DNA of 64,000 nt from Suillus spraguei (taxonomy: Eukaryota > Basidiomycota > Agaricomycetes > Boletales > Suillaceae): the NCBI GenBank assembly GCA_016800925.1, contig JABCPU010000067.1, positions 124,001 to 188,000 of the forward strand, given 5' to 3'. How positions within the stretch are numbered: the first letter of the stretch is position 1; the number at the start of each line of letters is the position of its first letter. Positions 24,501-38,300 of the stretch are shown one piece after another. Under the pieces are notes generated by a model. The model was given only the letters and a program-made list of their open reading frames with translations. It ran no database searches and was not told where the DNA came from. The position numbers and the translations under genes are program-made.

Positions 24501-26093
24501 CTCAGAACCAAAAGAAGAAAGCTAAGAAAATGTGCGTATCTGCCCTGATATCCTGCTTCGTACTCAAAACGAAATGATTATTTGCAGACTTCAAAAACAA
24601 GCCCGTGATGAAGAGCGAGCTGCCAAAGCTGCTGAGAAAGCTGCAGAGGAGGCCGCTACAAAGGCTAAGCAGGCAGCCCAAGAGGACGCACAGCGGAAGA
24701 AACGTGAAGAAGAACGTGCTCGTCGTGAAGCTGCCCGGAAAGCTGCAGATGAAGAGAAACAACGTAAAGAGGAGGAACGTCGTAAACGCGTTGCAGAGGA
24801 GAAGGAGCGAGAGGCCGAGCGGGAACGCAAACGCAAGGAAAAGGAAGAGAGGGTCAAGCAGGAGCGCCGTGAGCGGGAAGAAAAGGAGCGCAAGGCCAAG
24901 GAGGAAAGGGATGCCAAAGCGGCTGCTGAAAAGGCTGCCCGAGACACCGCCCGAAAGGAGCAACAAGAGAAGGAAGAACGCGAGAGAAAACTTGCCAAAG
25001 AAAGGGAGGAAAAGGAGAAAGTGGAAAAGAACGGGTTTCCCAGCAGCAACGAGCTGGCAAGCATACCGTCCACCAACCTCTCCTCGTCCCTCACTCTCTA
25101 CGCAACGTACTCAGAGTGTTAATGGTTCATCTAAGAAAATTCTCAGCAAGCCCATACCTGTCACTCCCACATCGTCCGGAAGTACGACACGGCCATCGCT
25201 GCAGCAGACACCACAGCAGCCGCAGCGTCCCATGTTGTCTAATTCTCAACCTGCAACTCCCGTGGTACCCTCCATGCAAAATCATTTCCTCCGCCACCAC
25301 TCCTCACTATCCTGTCGCTCCTAGCATGATACCTCCACTTTCTGGCACGTTGTCCCCTCGTCCACCCTTTGCGCAACCTCCGCCTCCATTCGGAATGTTC
25401 GCTCCAGGACCATCAATGCCGCCACCAGGACCTCCTCCGAACCTTGGTCCATCTGCTCTTCCTCGCAATTTCGGCTCGCCTACTTCCTTCGAATCGGGCT
25501 TTAGCCGTCCTCTGGCTCCGACAATACCCATTGGCCCACCTTCGAAGGTTTCGCAGAACCTTCTTGGTTCACCAACCATGTTGGTACCAGGACCTCCGAG
25601 GCGAACGTCTATACCGGACCCAGGGCCTGTGGCACGGCCAGTTCCTATTGCTCCAATAGCACCACCTGCACCTATTGCACCACCTGCACCTATCGCACCC
25701 CCCGCACCCATTGCAAGGCCAATGACAGGGGAGACATCTGGTTCAGGCTCAGGATCTCCTAGTCGTCGCTCTCCCAGTCCGAAGGGTGTCCTCGGATCTT
25801 CTGCTCTCGCAGCTGATGATGACGAAGTCGTTCCTCCGCCCGGACGGCGCGTCGCGCCGGGTGCAGTGGGGCAATCGTGGGGAACTAATACCAGTCCACG
25901 GGCCGTCGTTGGAGATAACCGGCCTCCTTGGGGTGCACCTGCGCCCCCAGGGTTTGGCTCGCCTCGTCTTCCAATTGGGCCTTCATTGTGGGGAAGCGTG
26001 AACCCTACATCCGATTGGCAGGCACCTGGAACATTCTTTCCGAATTCTTTCGTAACCCATATTAACTCATCCCCGCCCCCTCACACAGGTTAA
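21547..26093 (+). CDS. NST1: Stress response protein NST1 homologue
   Basis: NST1 is a large, highly charged fungal protein, named from a yeast negative regulator of salt tolerance; its biochemical role is poorly known. Exon 1 from ATG 21547 carries [20 protein letters not shown] and a Cys pair [10 protein letters not shown]. Splicing at 23,365 (GTCCGT donor) to 23,488 gives [21 protein letters not shown]. Two acidic D/E tracts follow (about 23,760-23,885 and 24,160-24,270), then [25 protein letters not shown] and a long Lys/Glu/Arg/Ala coiled coil (about 24,595-25,030). The C-terminal half is Pro-rich ([19 protein letters not shown]) and ends in PPPHTG with a stop at 26091-26093. The order of blocks is that of NST1. 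The ATG is the first in frame; an upstream exon is not excluded. Confidence 0.88.
25659..25712 (+). repeat. 18-bp minisatellite inside NST1
   Basis: Three adjacent 18-base units, GCACCACCTGCACCTATT and variants, encode APPAPI repeats in the Pro-rich tail. Copy number is likely to vary between strains because the units stay in frame. Confidence 0.8.
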
Positions 26094-26268
26094 CTTGAAT
26101 ATTTCATGGCGGGTAGCTAGTCTTTCGTTTTGATTCCTCTTGATACGCTCCCTATTAGTGCTCTTCTCTTTTGCTCTATTTGCATCAATGTTTGCGATCA
26201 AACAAGGAGAAATACATTATAAAAAGATGTCAGATTGGGAGTGATCGCCAAGTTACATTGCATCTACA

Positions 26269-29200
26269 TTATAGCAGTTTGCTCGACGCTGCCGGAGCGA
26301 CTCTACTACGGATGAGCTTGATGACATACAGGGGAAGCGCGCTGACTGCTACGATGACAGCTACTTTCCATGCAAAACGAGTGGACACGACAAAATCGAG
26401 GTCTAGAAGGGACGGTGAGTGTCCGTTGGGATTATGGATGATGGGAACACGCACCGAAATACTCTGGTAAGAAAGCGATACTAATAACATAAAAGAAAAG
26501 GGTGACTACTTCTGAAATGACCATATAAATATGCCTGTCGGCAGGGATCAGAGCGCGTCCCATCTGGGGAATGATCATAGTTCTTACCAAGTCGTGATTT
26601 CTAGTGCAACCATGATGAGTTCGTTGATGACCAAAGCCGTAAAAGAGATGGACACGATATTTAAAAACTCGGTTTCAAATAAGAGGAGGGACATGATCAT
26701 AATAGCTGCGCCTGCAAATGCGACTATCAACTCAGGGAATTTGGGAATGCAATAAACGGGCTGACCTTGGTATACGCTAATCATTAACCATTGGAAGAAC
26801 GTCTTGAAAGATAGTGCACGTCCCTGCATATACTTGTCAATAAGCCATAACCCTATTCACACAACTACCAACCTTAGTCAGTTCTTTGTATAACTCCGGG
26901 TATATCAACGCAAGATCCTCGTTCACATCACGATCCAGAACTAGCGAGAAAACAGGTGCCATTGTATAAATCGTGGCATATCCTACCATCAACCACCCCT
27001 GGTACAGCGCAATCGGGGCAAAATAGAAGATAGCGGAGAAGACAGCTTGCATGATCGAGATAATGAGGCCGCGATGGATAACGAATTGAGCGAGCTTTGC
27101 AGAACGGCGGTATGAGTTGCGGCCGTGCCACACGAGGAGCTTGGTGAGGTAGCTAAACTGAGTGACGGAGAAGTCGGCAGCGAGGGATGCTTGCTTTCCT
27201 TCTTTTCCAACGATACCGACACCTGCACGCGCGGTTTCAGCATTCCATTGTAGATCAGTGTTGGAGGACTCACCAACGTCAGCAGCTTGTATCATGCTGA
27301 CATCATTACCACCGTCTCCGATACAGCAAACACGTTTTTTGGTGTGATGCCGGATTAACCTTGCGACATCTGCTTTTTGAGTGGGAGAGCATCGACAAGC
27401 AACGACGGCCGATAGCTTGGTTGTAATCTCGATGAACTCGTTCTTGTATAGGTTCAAACAGAGCTGTGGATGGGATGAGCGCAGCACGAATAGGTGTCCA
27501 AATAAAGCAGCACCTGCAGCGACTCGCCATCAATTACCAGACAGCAATCGAGCTTCGATTGTAAGAACTCCAGCTCGTCCCTGACTTGATCAGAAGTCTT
27601 TACTACAAACTCAAATCATGAGTGGCGGAACAAAAACATATGAATCAGAAAGCTCACATTTCGCTACCTCATGGATATACTGATTCCGCGCCACTAGTTT
27701 GGTCGAAATGGCAATACACCGCGCGGTCTCAATCTTATCGCCCGTAAGCATCCAAATCTTGATTCCTGCATTCCTGAGCAGCTCAAGTGTCCCTTTCACT
27801 TCATCCTGCAGCTTATCCTCGACACCTGTCAGGCCAAGCAGCTCCAAGTCATGCTCTAGGTGCTGAGCAACGACAGAAATCATCGCCTCGCCTCGCCCAT
27901 CAAGCCGGATGCTAGCAGCATGATGCGCAGTCTTAAACGCCGCATACTGCTGCGACGTTAGCCGTTTACGTGCAACGACGAGCGTGCGCAAGCCCTCGCG
28001 CGCCATATTCCCCGTCTCCTCTTCCAGCCAGTCATTCCGCTGCACGATACGAGCCATAACAACATCCGCGCCCTTTTGCAAGAAAAGCACCTCGCCGCTG
28101 TGGGCATCTCGCACAACAATGCCCATGCGTTTGGACTCGCTCGTGAAGGGGAATATGTCGAGGATGTCGTAGGTGAGACGTACGCCGGTGGGCGTTTGGA
28201 GCTCCATGCGTGTGCGGTCGCGGAAGACGAGTGTGAGACCGACGCTTTCTGTCCACTTGACGATTGCGACTTCGTCTGGGGAGGAGGCTTGGTAGGTCAA
28301 GGTGCCATCGTCGTTGGTGACTGGAGTGACCTAGGTTCCGAAAGGTGAGCTGGAAAGGAAAAGGGGAAAGGGAAGGAGATACATTGTGACAAAGTGCAAG
28401 ACTAAGCACTACGTCTCGGAGCCTTGATGACATGTCCCTCCGTCCTCTCATGGCAAGCTGTGCCCCTGTAGCTATTGAATTGCTTCTTGTATGAGCTGCA
28501 TTTCATGGCTGTCAGTCTATCTGTGATGACAGGAGTGGATACGCACCTTGATCGGCACCAAATGCACTCGCAAGCTGATGAGCAACTTCGTCCATGCTGT
28601 CAAAACCGTAGGACATAGTTCCCATGTGCAGCTTCTTCATCTCCATCTCTAGAATGTCCGTCAGTCATCCGCGTGCACGTAGCAGGAATATAAAACAGAA
28701 CGGTAGGAAGTAACAGGTAGAAATTTTACGCACCATTCTGTGTAAGGGTCCCAGTTTTGTCGCTAAGAAGGTACTCTATGCGACCCAGTTCCTCAGGTAG
28801 CGTGCTCGTGCGGACAATTGTGCCAGGGATCTCAGAGTCCTTCATTATTTGCTGTGCATAGACCGTCTTGCCCATGTCAAGGTTTACACGCAAGCTAGGT
28901 TTGTGGTGTGAGCATCTGAATGACAAAACCGATAGGACAATGGAGGGAAGAGAAAACACTGGTCATATGCGCTCATTTTCCAGGGGAGACATACCTGATG
29001 GGGATGATAGATGAAAATAATATGAGGAAACGGAATACATAGATATACCACTGGCCCCTGAACCCATTCGCTGCAACGAGTCCAAACGACAACGCAAACG
29101 TCACCGCGCAAAGAATCTGTACGCACTGTTATAAATGTTCCCTTAACACAAGTACGTATGTGCCTACCTTGGCAAGTCTATTAATCTCCAGATCCAGCAG

Positions 29201-30559
29201 ACCGACCTTAGTCTCAGGATGGCTCGTGTTCATGACAGCACGCGTCTCAGAGCCCGTGTATATGACGAATCCAACAGCAGAGCCTGCAGCTAATACAGTA
29301 TTGCTCCATAAGACATTCTCCGCAGACAGAGGCTCAACAGTAGGGACCTGTATCATGGGCACGTCATCAACAGAGTGGGTGCGAGGTGTGTGTATCGTAA
29401 ATGTTCCGATAAAAGTATGGATGTCCTTGATTGGAGCGTCGGCTGAGATTCAAATGAACATCAAGAAGTGAAGTGGTAGGATGAGCGAGCACGCACCATA
29501 AACTTCCGCACCCAGATCTAACAGCTCCTTGTCGTTGACAAGCTTTTGGGTGGCAGGAACTGCGACACGAAGCTTCCAGTCCGTCTCTCCGTCGAGCTGA
29601 TCGGTTCGGATGAAACACGTTCCAGAAGTATCACTCGTGCGCAAAAGGACCATATCTGCCGGTACGCGCTGATTCTTCTCCAGTACGACGAGGTCGCCCA
29701 CCTTGAGGAAAGAGGAAGGGACAGAGCGTGTGTGTGGACCACTGTCAGAGGAGGGAACAAATATGAGGTATTTCTGGGAGTTTGCTTCGCGGTCACGGAG
29801 ATTGCGCTTGTAGTCATCATAGGCTTCTTTGCCCATTGTGACGCAGAGCACAAATGCGAGGGGTGCGACATATGTAACAATGAATCCTGAGCACACATGA
29901 GGTGGTATAGAACCAGTATATGAGAGGACTAAACATACCAATTTTGAGCGCTGGGACGAACTGGGAAAGAGCAACGAGAAGGAAGTAGAGATTGAAAAAG
30001 AACTTGAACTGTTCGTATATGACGATAGGAAAGAAGGTGAATATGTTGTATTTCTGATTTCGTACAAGGTTGGGCGGGAATTTGGACTGTAATTTTTCTG
30101 CAAAGTTGAGTTAATAGCTTTGTAGGACATGCTGCATGGATAACACGTACCTGCTGGTCTGAATGGTACTGTCCTGGACTTGTTCTGTGTCTTATGTACA
30201 CTCGACGGACGCTGTCTCGATGGACGCTATCTCCACGTAAGACTTGTGGTGCTTTGCAAAGTAAATAGACAACTCACCCTGGACGGTCGTTTTGACTGTT
30301 CACCTACATTTCCCTCTTCAACCTCTTCCAGCGTATTGTCCCTGTTCCCAAGCAAAGTTGCCTCCTCATCAAACTCATCTGCGTCTATGTATCGTTCGCG
30401 CTGTTTGCCCTTCCCCTTCACAGTCAAGTTTACGTTGCGTGTCGCAGCAGCTCTCAGAATACCCGTGTGCATATCGGTATCCTGGGCGTCGTGCAGAAGA
30501 ACGTACCCGGCTTGTGTCTTCCCTTTGCGTCCCACAGAGTGCAATGGGATATCAGACAT
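26269..30559 (-). CDS. NEO1: P4-type ATPase (aminophospholipid flippase), Neo1/ATP9 type
   Basis: NEO1 is a Golgi/endosomal flippase moving aminophospholipids to the cytosolic leaflet. The protein starts at ATG 30559 ([15 protein letters not shown]), followed by an acidic cytosolic head. It then has the actuator region ([34 protein letters not shown]), the phosphorylation loop [12 protein letters not shown] near 28,740-28,780, the nucleotide-binding segment ([38 protein letters not shown]) and [14 protein letters not shown] with [14 protein letters not shown]. The final membrane helices include [14 protein letters not shown], and the tail is [10 protein letters not shown] with a stop at 26269-26271. 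The [13 protein letters not shown] and SFKTFFQW segments place it in the Neo1/ATP9 class, which needs no Cdc50 partner. Many short introns; I see no disabling change. Confidence 0.92.
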
Positions 30560-31019
30560 CAACGTCGACCCGAGGCCAGTCCCACCCAAAAGTCAAGGCT
30601 GCAAACTAAATAATAGATGCCGACTAATGAGTCGATGAAATGTGACGTCAAGAAGTAACCGGTGCTGGGAAATTAGGGCGCAGGGGAAAGTACTATTGTG
30701 TTTTTGCGTGAGATGGAGCAGCTCTGAGATGTTCAAGCTGATGAGCAAAATTGCTGCCAATGATATGAACGATATATATACAGTGGTAACGCGTGGATCA
30801 AACAACCATGCGTATATGTACGTGTACTTAGTACATACTGCGGTATACATGCTTTTTCAAGCTTTAAGTTCTAGAGCTTCTGTGCTTCTGCCCCAGTCTG
30901 GAAACTTTTGCAAAAAATTCAACCGGTATCTTGGACATCGTATCCAAACGCAAAGTATAAAGGATATTTTTCGCTAGCACATAATGTAAAGCGATGGTCT
31001 ATCAATATTATCATCTAGT
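30560..31019. other. Intergenic region between NEO1 and QCR2
   Basis: Both flanking genes run leftward, so this holds the NEO1 promoter/leader and the QCR2 3' untranslated region. It is AT-rich with no gene seen. Confidence 0.5.
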
Positions 31020-32501
31020 TCAAAGACCAACTTCATCTGCGAACGGTAATGCTTGCACATTCCCAATAGCAACAAACGTGGGCTTGGCCTTCGTGATCGC
31101 GGCAACGGACTAGACAAGTGTTTCAATATCCTCCACATAAAATGAAAAAGAGAGTACATACCTTCGAAAATGCAGCAGCATCAACCTTGTCTATTGACGC
31201 TAGCGTAGTTTCGATCGAAGCGTCCGAGTTCGCAAAGACCTGTAATCACAAATGCGTCCTCAGGAACCTAAAACCACGACCAAATGTCAGGGACGCACCT
31301 TGGTACTGAGAGCACCGAAAATCCCATCACGACCATCTAGAGAACTGGCAGCAGCAAACTTGGCTTTAGCTACAGCCGTTTTAAGCGCATCACCCTTGAG
31401 GCCCGTCGACTCCTTCAATGCCTTGGTGGCAACCTTGGCAGCCTCCTTCACCCCTTCGGCGCTCGAGCCCTGAACAAGTAGACCGAAAAGCGTTGCATCC
31501 GAATATGGCAGAAGAACAGGCTGCACTGACGTTCCCTGCGAAATACCAGCAGAAATAGGCGAAAGACCCTGCGACCATTTGACGGATGGCTGGGGCGAAA
31601 GATGCGCAGCAAGGATAGCAAGCGCGGGGTCCGCAGGACCAGCAGCGCCAAAGCCAATAAACACAGTCTCAGGACCCCCATGAGACTCCACCCGCGTCTC
31701 ACCACCAAAGTACGTTGAGGGTGTACTCTGCGCAACCACATCGCCCACAGATGTACCTGCAAGCGCTTTCTCGACTAATTGTGTGAGCGCAGCTGAGTCA
31801 ATGCCGGTACCCAAAACAGCAATGTTGCCTTTGCTGAATGCACGAGCTGCGAATGCCTTGACGTCGTCGAGGGATACATGACTGTGCGGAGACGCGAAGA
31901 GAGAGGAACCGAGACCAGAACGGAAGGCGAGCGAATGTGCGAGTTCGAGTGCGTGCGTTGCGGGGTTTTGTGAGGCAGCAGTGCTCTCGGCTGCGACTAC
32001 AGGGAGGACGTACTCTTGAAACTCATGTCGCTGGAACTTGCCAGACGTAAGGAAGGAAGACATGAGGTCGACGAAGAATGACCTGTAAACACCACAGCCA
32101 TGTCAAAATCGACGCATAAGATACTGCATGTAAGGAAACGGACTCATCACCACGCAAGAACTCGGAAGTAAGTGCCAAATATTCACGAGACAGACTCGCA
32201 GAGAGGACGCCGCCATACAACTCGCTCTCTCTGACCGTACCCAATGCCGACCTTTTGGCAGTGCTCTGCAAAGACTGCTTCAGAGCGCGTATTTAGAATA
32301 GAACATGACGCGCACCTTGAAAGCAAAGTTTTTCAGTGTATGGGCGACACCAGGTTTAGGCTCGTATCGGCTGCCGGCCTTAACGAGGAAGGTGACAGCG
32401 GTGGTGGGTTGACCGTTGTCAATAGCTGCGACCTTGACCCCGGCATTGTCGACGACAGTGGCGAAGCTGCGCGCGAAGGCCGACGCTCTTCTTGCAAGCA
32501 T
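31020..32501 (-). CDS. QCR2: Ubiquinol-cytochrome c reductase core subunit 2
   Basis: This is a core protein of mitochondrial complex III, of the M16 peptidase fold but without protease activity. The start at 32501 gives an amphipathic, Arg/Ser/Ala-rich presequence (MLARRASAFARSFATV), then VAAIDNGQPTTAVTFLVKAGSRYE and VAHTLKNFAFK, where the HxxEH zinc motif of active relatives is absent, as expected for core 2. Four further exons give SELYGGVLSASLSREYLALT, GSSLFASPHSHVSLDDVKAF, TVFIGFGAAGPADPALAILA and a C-terminal KAKPTFVAIGNVQALPFADE. The stop is at 31020-31022. It ends about 460 bases from the NEO1 start and is transcribed in the same direction. Confidence 0.9.
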
Positions 32502-32821
32502 TTGTAGAATGAGTGAGCTTGGACGGAACGGATAACTTTGGACTCAAGTTCCAGAGCGGAGTTGGCACGACAAACGGTAGATTCCGTATTTGTCCGAAAT
32601 TTTGCTATGTCCGCACCGTCACCGGGAGGTAAACTCTACTAGTACGAGTTGGGAATCACAAACACATCACATTGCATTACAACCTACGAAAGCAATCGAC
32701 AACAGGTAGGAAAACATGAGTACGTTCAACAATCAAAGCACAACAAATAGGAAAGCAACAAAGAGAACAGTTACCATAAAGCACAAGACAGCATTTATAA
32801 AACAAACACACAATGTCCTTT

Positions 32822-34071
32822 ACAACTTCCTCGCCCATGCAGTGTGGTAGACCCCAACCAGGCCAGGGACGTGCTCTATGTCCTCAATAAACCCAGTGAC
32901 GAGAGTGTTAATCTCGTGCTGGGAGATCCCCGCCTCACGGAGCATAGGCTTGAGACTCTCCGCGAAATCCTTCAGGGCGGTCAAGTACATCTTACCGACA
33001 CGCTTCATAACCAGGTTCCGGTGCCAGTCACCAACGGGGATATGGAACGTCTGGATGGTGGGCACCGTGAATTGCTGAGATTGCTGAATGAAGCTAGGGA
33101 TCTTATCGGCAATGGGAACCAAGTGGCGGAGGTCAAGGGAGTGGTTCACCACCTGAAAAAAGCTTCGCGCACGAGGTGCCTGGCGAGCAAGGTCAAAGGA
33201 AGACCCATGGGCAAAGTCGATGTAGCGCCCGATTTCGCCGGAAAAGAAGAGCCCACCGGGACGGAGCAACCGAGCAACTTCCCGGAGGAGTTCTGGATAA
33301 TCCGTAACCTATTCATGATCGATGAATAAAAGCAATGTGGTAATCAATGAACAACGTACAGCTAGATCAATATTACGAGCATGTATGAAGTCCATAGCTC
33401 CATTGCTCCATCTGAAACGTTCTGTGATATCATGGATCTCGAATTGTACGTGGCGTTCAGGGCGCCTAGTGGCAATCGGCACTGGGCGGGGGGTAATTTA
33501 AAACTATTCATCTTACGCGGGCATAAGCAAGCTCACCGATATCAACCCCGTAGATCTTGACACGGGGAAATAATCTAGCCATATCCATCGGCCTGCAGGA
33601 AGGTTAGCGTAAGAGAAGCACAGATCGGAAGTTGATCACTAGATCGCGCACCAACGGCCTGTTCCAGTGCACAAATCGAGCACACGTTTTTGCCTGGGGC
33701 GAGGATCGCTGAGTACCTCGGGTACTGGGCCAAGGTAGTGGAATTCGACGGTATCGCGCAAGATTTTATGAATATTATTCAATCTCTAATGAAAAGTGAG
33801 CGATTTTAATTGTATGGTTGCGTGGCACGTACTGCTTGCTCCGGCCCGTCGACAGGCAATGGATATGGCAAGGTACCATGAGAATGGAAGAGCCTTCCGT
33901 CCCTTTCAAAAAAGTGGTCCGGAAAGTCAATTTCTTCAAGTTCTGTCACGTCAGAGGACGCGTCAGAGGCATCGTCTTCATCTGTGAATTGAAGGAATGG
34001 ATAAGGTAACACCTTGTGGGGATAGTGTTAGACTGACCGTGCGGCATATTCTCAGTATACTCGAAGGCCAT
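32822..34071 (-). CDS. SAM-dependent methyltransferase (class I), substrate unknown
   Basis: This is a small-molecule-type class I methyltransferase. ATG 34071 gives MAFEYTENMPH; splicing leads to EDDASDASSDVTELEEID and FHSHGTLPYPLPVDGPEQA. The SAM-binding motif I is VLDLCTGTGRWC (near 33,690), motif II is KIYGVDI, and VARLLRPGGLFFSGEIGRY is the post-motif region. The C-terminus is PVGDWHRNLVMKRVGKMYLT...VGVYHTAWARKL with a stop about 32,820-32,822. The family is common in Agaricomycetes in multiple copies, and relatives are loosely compared with LaeA-type proteins, but nothing here fixes a substrate. There are about six exons and no lesions. Confidence 0.8.
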
Positions 34072-35399
34072 GAACGAGATGGCACAGCGATGAGACGACT
34101 ACGCGACAACTTGATATGATGTGATAGTTGTTGGCAAGACGCCGAAATTGGACCCCGCCGCAATTCCTGAGTTTTATACCGATAGTAACTCAGCGAAACA
34201 GGGTAGAAGGCTAAACACGAGGTCAGAAACAAGCGGCTCTTTTGAATCCAGTTGAGATGGGAATGATCCACAATAACAACGTGTCAGCGTTGGTAAATGG
34301 GGAGTGTCAAAAGCTGTATTTGCGACTTGGTCGGTGGGTTGAACTCAGGTTGAAGTCAGCGGCTGCCAGGAAGGGAAAAGAAGGTTGGCCAGTTGATGGG
34401 GAGTAGAAAGGCCACGCAGGCACGCTCGCTCGAGAGAGGAAAGCAAAAGACCGAAGAGCGGCATAGGTGATGCATAAGTATCAGCTGAGGAAAGATGCTA
34501 ATTTTCGAGGAAGGAAAAGGCGACAACAGTTACGTGATAAGCTGGACCGCCTCAGCTGACCATTACAACAAAATGACAAGCGACAATATTTGACAACTTA
34601 CAGGCAGAAATACCATCTTCGGCATAGATCTTCAATTGCAATCGATACGGTCACAACAAAAGCGCCTTAGGCCCGTGTCGGACTAGGCTTTCATTACTGA
34701 ATAGCTGTTATTGGGCAAGTCAATGAGGCGCTTCTCACTGTAAAAAAAGCTGCCTCATTAGTGGATGGCGCCTACTTATTGGCGAATTTTTTTTGGCAAG
34801 CCTGTCGTCGTCCGAGTCAATGCCCAGGGCTACCTTAGCGCCCCATGGGAAGTAAATTCATCCAGATTCAGCCTCCTCGGCTTTCATGCCGGCCTGGGGA
34901 TATCTGCTATCGGATGTGACATGGCTTTTGTCCTACGGTCATTATCTGATAACAAAGCATCTTTTAGTGAGTCACGATAATATTTGTTTAACACGCTCAA
35001 AGCTGCTGACCGTGAGCATTCCCCACTGGAATGATTCAGTTCGTGGGATTTGCCGCCTCCCCGAGTTGCCGTATTGCGGCAGCATACAGCACACCTGCCA
35101 GCAAGTGGTTCAGGCTCACATTATCTGTCGCTTTCTTGGCGCGCAATATTTCTTGAAGACTCCCGTTAATTTGCCAACACGAACAGGCCAGGCCCGTCTG
35201 AGGGTGGATGTCACATTATTGTTTTGTTTCGGGAGAAAGCTGATGATTTTTAATTTACTTCCACAGAAGCCTTCATCCCCCGCGACGCGAGATATCGGTC
35301 ACGTGCATGTCCATGTGGTGTGCCTCCTATAAAAGCGACCTGTCCCACAGTGTACTTCATGCCCTTTCCCGTCTGCCATACACTAGGTCGAAATTTACT
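34072..35399. other. Divergent intergenic region, methyltransferase to DNA polymerase X
   Basis: This 1.3-kb stretch between two divergent genes has open frames (for example 34,765-34,980 and 34,886-35,332) that look non-coding. It ends in a recognisable core promoter at 35,300-35,334. Confidence 0.5.
35300..35334 (+). promoter_or_regulatory. E-box (CACGTG) and TATA box before the polymerase gene
   Basis: CACGTG at 35300-35305 is followed by TATAAAA at 35328-35334, 66 bases before the ATG at 35400. The spacing fits a TATA-driven start with a short leader. CACGTG is the usual target of bHLH activators; regulation by one is an inference. Confidence 0.55.
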
Positions 35400-38300
35400 A
35401 TGGACGACATCGATACATTTTTCGCTGAGCAAGAACAGCGCATGAACCTTCCTGACGAGGACGTGGACGAATACATTCGTGCACGATTGGAAGATTACCA
35501 CAGGAACAGGTACGCGCGCAATTCAATTGGATTTTGACAGCTCACTGAGTAGGATAATCATAGAAGTCATGTTATCGATCACGTTATTCCCGCGCAAAGT
35601 CACCCGCGCAAAGTTGATACACGCTCCAGACCATTTCTCACTTCTGACATGAAAGGGGAAGAACAGCAGATCTCAGACAAAGAAGTACCCAGGCAGTACG
35701 TCTCACTTTCTCACATAGCTCTTGCAAATCTGAGATCATCTATTCTATAGATTGAAGCGCAAATTCGCAGAACCCGAGTCTCCAGCCCAGGGGAAGAAGT
35801 CAAGGTTATGCGAGATTCCTAACGTGCCCACGTCAGGAGGACCCGCTCTACCTACATTTTTCTCACGTAGTGACAATGCTGGACATGTCGCAAAGTACGT
35901 CGTGTTCACCCTTATCTCAATTTCGGGTTAATCATATCGTTCCTCAACTAGTATATTTGGACACAGTGCTAAAGCTTCAACTAAGTCACGAAGCAAAAGT
36001 GCCAATCAAAATCCGCAACTCGCGGCCTACCGAAATGGGGATGCTCCCGTCGAAACTACATTGTCTTCTCTTTGCCGGCATACTAACTGCGGGTCGGTTG
36101 ATGCCTCGTCTATTGTGAACTCTTCGCGAATCCCGGGCCCGAACGATGAATCAAGCGCTCAACACGGGGCAGCCAAGTTACCAGTAGTTGGATCTGGATC
36201 TCATATCACGAAGCCCATGATACACCAAGGCAATGGTGACACCAAAAAATTGTCGCCAGGGAGACTGATGCCCCATGATTCCACTGCACGAACCCGCAAA
36301 TCAAGAGTTGTTAAGTTGGTGGCGCATGATGGTATCAATCGACAGCCCACAAATGGCAGCAGTCTCAGGTTGAGTCCGGAAGCTCGTATACCATGTTTAG
36401 CTCAAAATGAGGAAGCCTCTGTTGAGAACGAGAAGCTGCAGTCCTTTGCGCCAGAACTTGGCATACCCGATCTACAGTCAGAATCACTAGAACCCTCGGC
36501 CACGAATACCAGCAATATCACCAGCCCCAGCAATTCCCCCCTTGGAGCATCACGCCACTCGAGTACTCCAGTTTCATTATCCTCAGATTCAGAGGGTATT
36601 GCATCCTCATCTAAAGCGACAATCGTTAAACCCTCAAAGGTACGGAAGACTGTGAACAGTTCGAGGAACAAAGTCGATATTCCAAAGCGAAATAAAGACC
36701 AGAAAAGTAAAGGAAAACCAGCACTCATTACTCCTGCCGAATATGCGCAGAATTTGAATCTTGACTTGCCAAAGAAGCGCAAGTCCGACTACCTCAAGGG
36801 CAAGCAAATCTTGTATGTCGGTGGGGACATGCAGTATGCGGGCATCCGGACGCGTGGTCGCATGGACTATGTGAGTTTCCCATTGTTTACTCTCCCTGAC
36901 CCCATCGCTGGAGACTACTTCCGTGTTTCCCGATCCGCTATTTACGCGTTATCATCTTGTGGCGAAGAAGCTCCGCCTTCAATGTTCAACGCTGACGTGC
37001 ATTACGTAGCGCTAATCGTCATCATTTCTCGATGCCGTTGAACGATACGTTTCTAACGCAAGGTTTTCAGGTCATCAAGCATGGTGGTACCTTGGTACCA
37101 TCATACGACCCTACCACTGTGACTCACATCGTGACGGATGCGACCACTCGCCCGACACTGAAAGCCCTAGGACTAAAATCGTTGAAAGAGATCCCTGACA
37201 ATATCCCAACTGTCACCTGGAATTGGGTGATATCCGGATACGGTCGTTTGGGCAACAACAAGTTTAAGGGCAAACGCGACGAGGAAGCAAATGATACGAG
37301 AGGCAAGGCAAATGTCACAGATGATGATGAAAGTCTTCTTGATTTCGAATTTCTACACGCGGCATTCCCTCAACGCATCGATGCCGGTAGAAGCTGGCGG
37401 AAGAAAGGACAAGGAAAATCGATTCAAGCGAAGGGTCAAGTAAGCACATCTGCGAACGATCTTGGTGAAGATTCCAGTCACATTTCGTACGTCTACTCTC
37501 GGTTCCCCTTTGACTATAATTTCATACGGTCACATTTCTTAGTTCCTTCACGGAAGATCATCAAACTGAAAATCAACAAGGCTTAGCGTCAAAGCTGGTC
37601 CTTCTTTCTCCTGCACCCCTTACTTTCGTTCCCACGCATGATAATAATAACCAAAGCAGTTACATTCACAAGCCACAGTCCAATACAGAAGATCCTCTTG
37701 CTGAGTTTTACGAGAAGGCGAAGGCTGAACGAGATCAAGCTGTGAGTCGCAACGTCAAATAAATAAAAATCACAACTCAACCATCTTCAGAGAAGTCTCG
37801 GTCAGACCGAGACAGATGAGAGTGATCAAGAAGAAGAGTTTTCGAAAAAAGCACAAGTTCCTCGGCGCGTGAGTGGCTACGTTCGAAGTTTCTGAACTAA
37901 TCGTGAATGCTGTGTCCCTGAAGGGTTTTACATGCGACCGAAAAGAAACTGAGAAGCGTGAATGCGTGAATCAAGATATTATTGAAAAGGTTTGCATCTA
38001 TATTTGGCGTTATCTACAGCTGATAGAGTACACAAACAGTTGGAGGAACTTATGGAGCTGCACAAGGCAAAACTAGGTGACGATGATCGTTGGCGAGTGT
38101 ACAGCTACTCGAAATGTGCGCAATATCTTTGCATCGGAATTATCAGTACTGACAACTCTGGTAGGTATTCGTGCCTTGCGCAGTTATCCAAAGAAAATCA
38201 AATCATTCAATGAAGCCCTGTCAATCAATGGTGTCGGTGAGAAGACTGCCCGAAAGGTGTGTATCCACTGACATACATTAACCTCATACTCTCATGACAC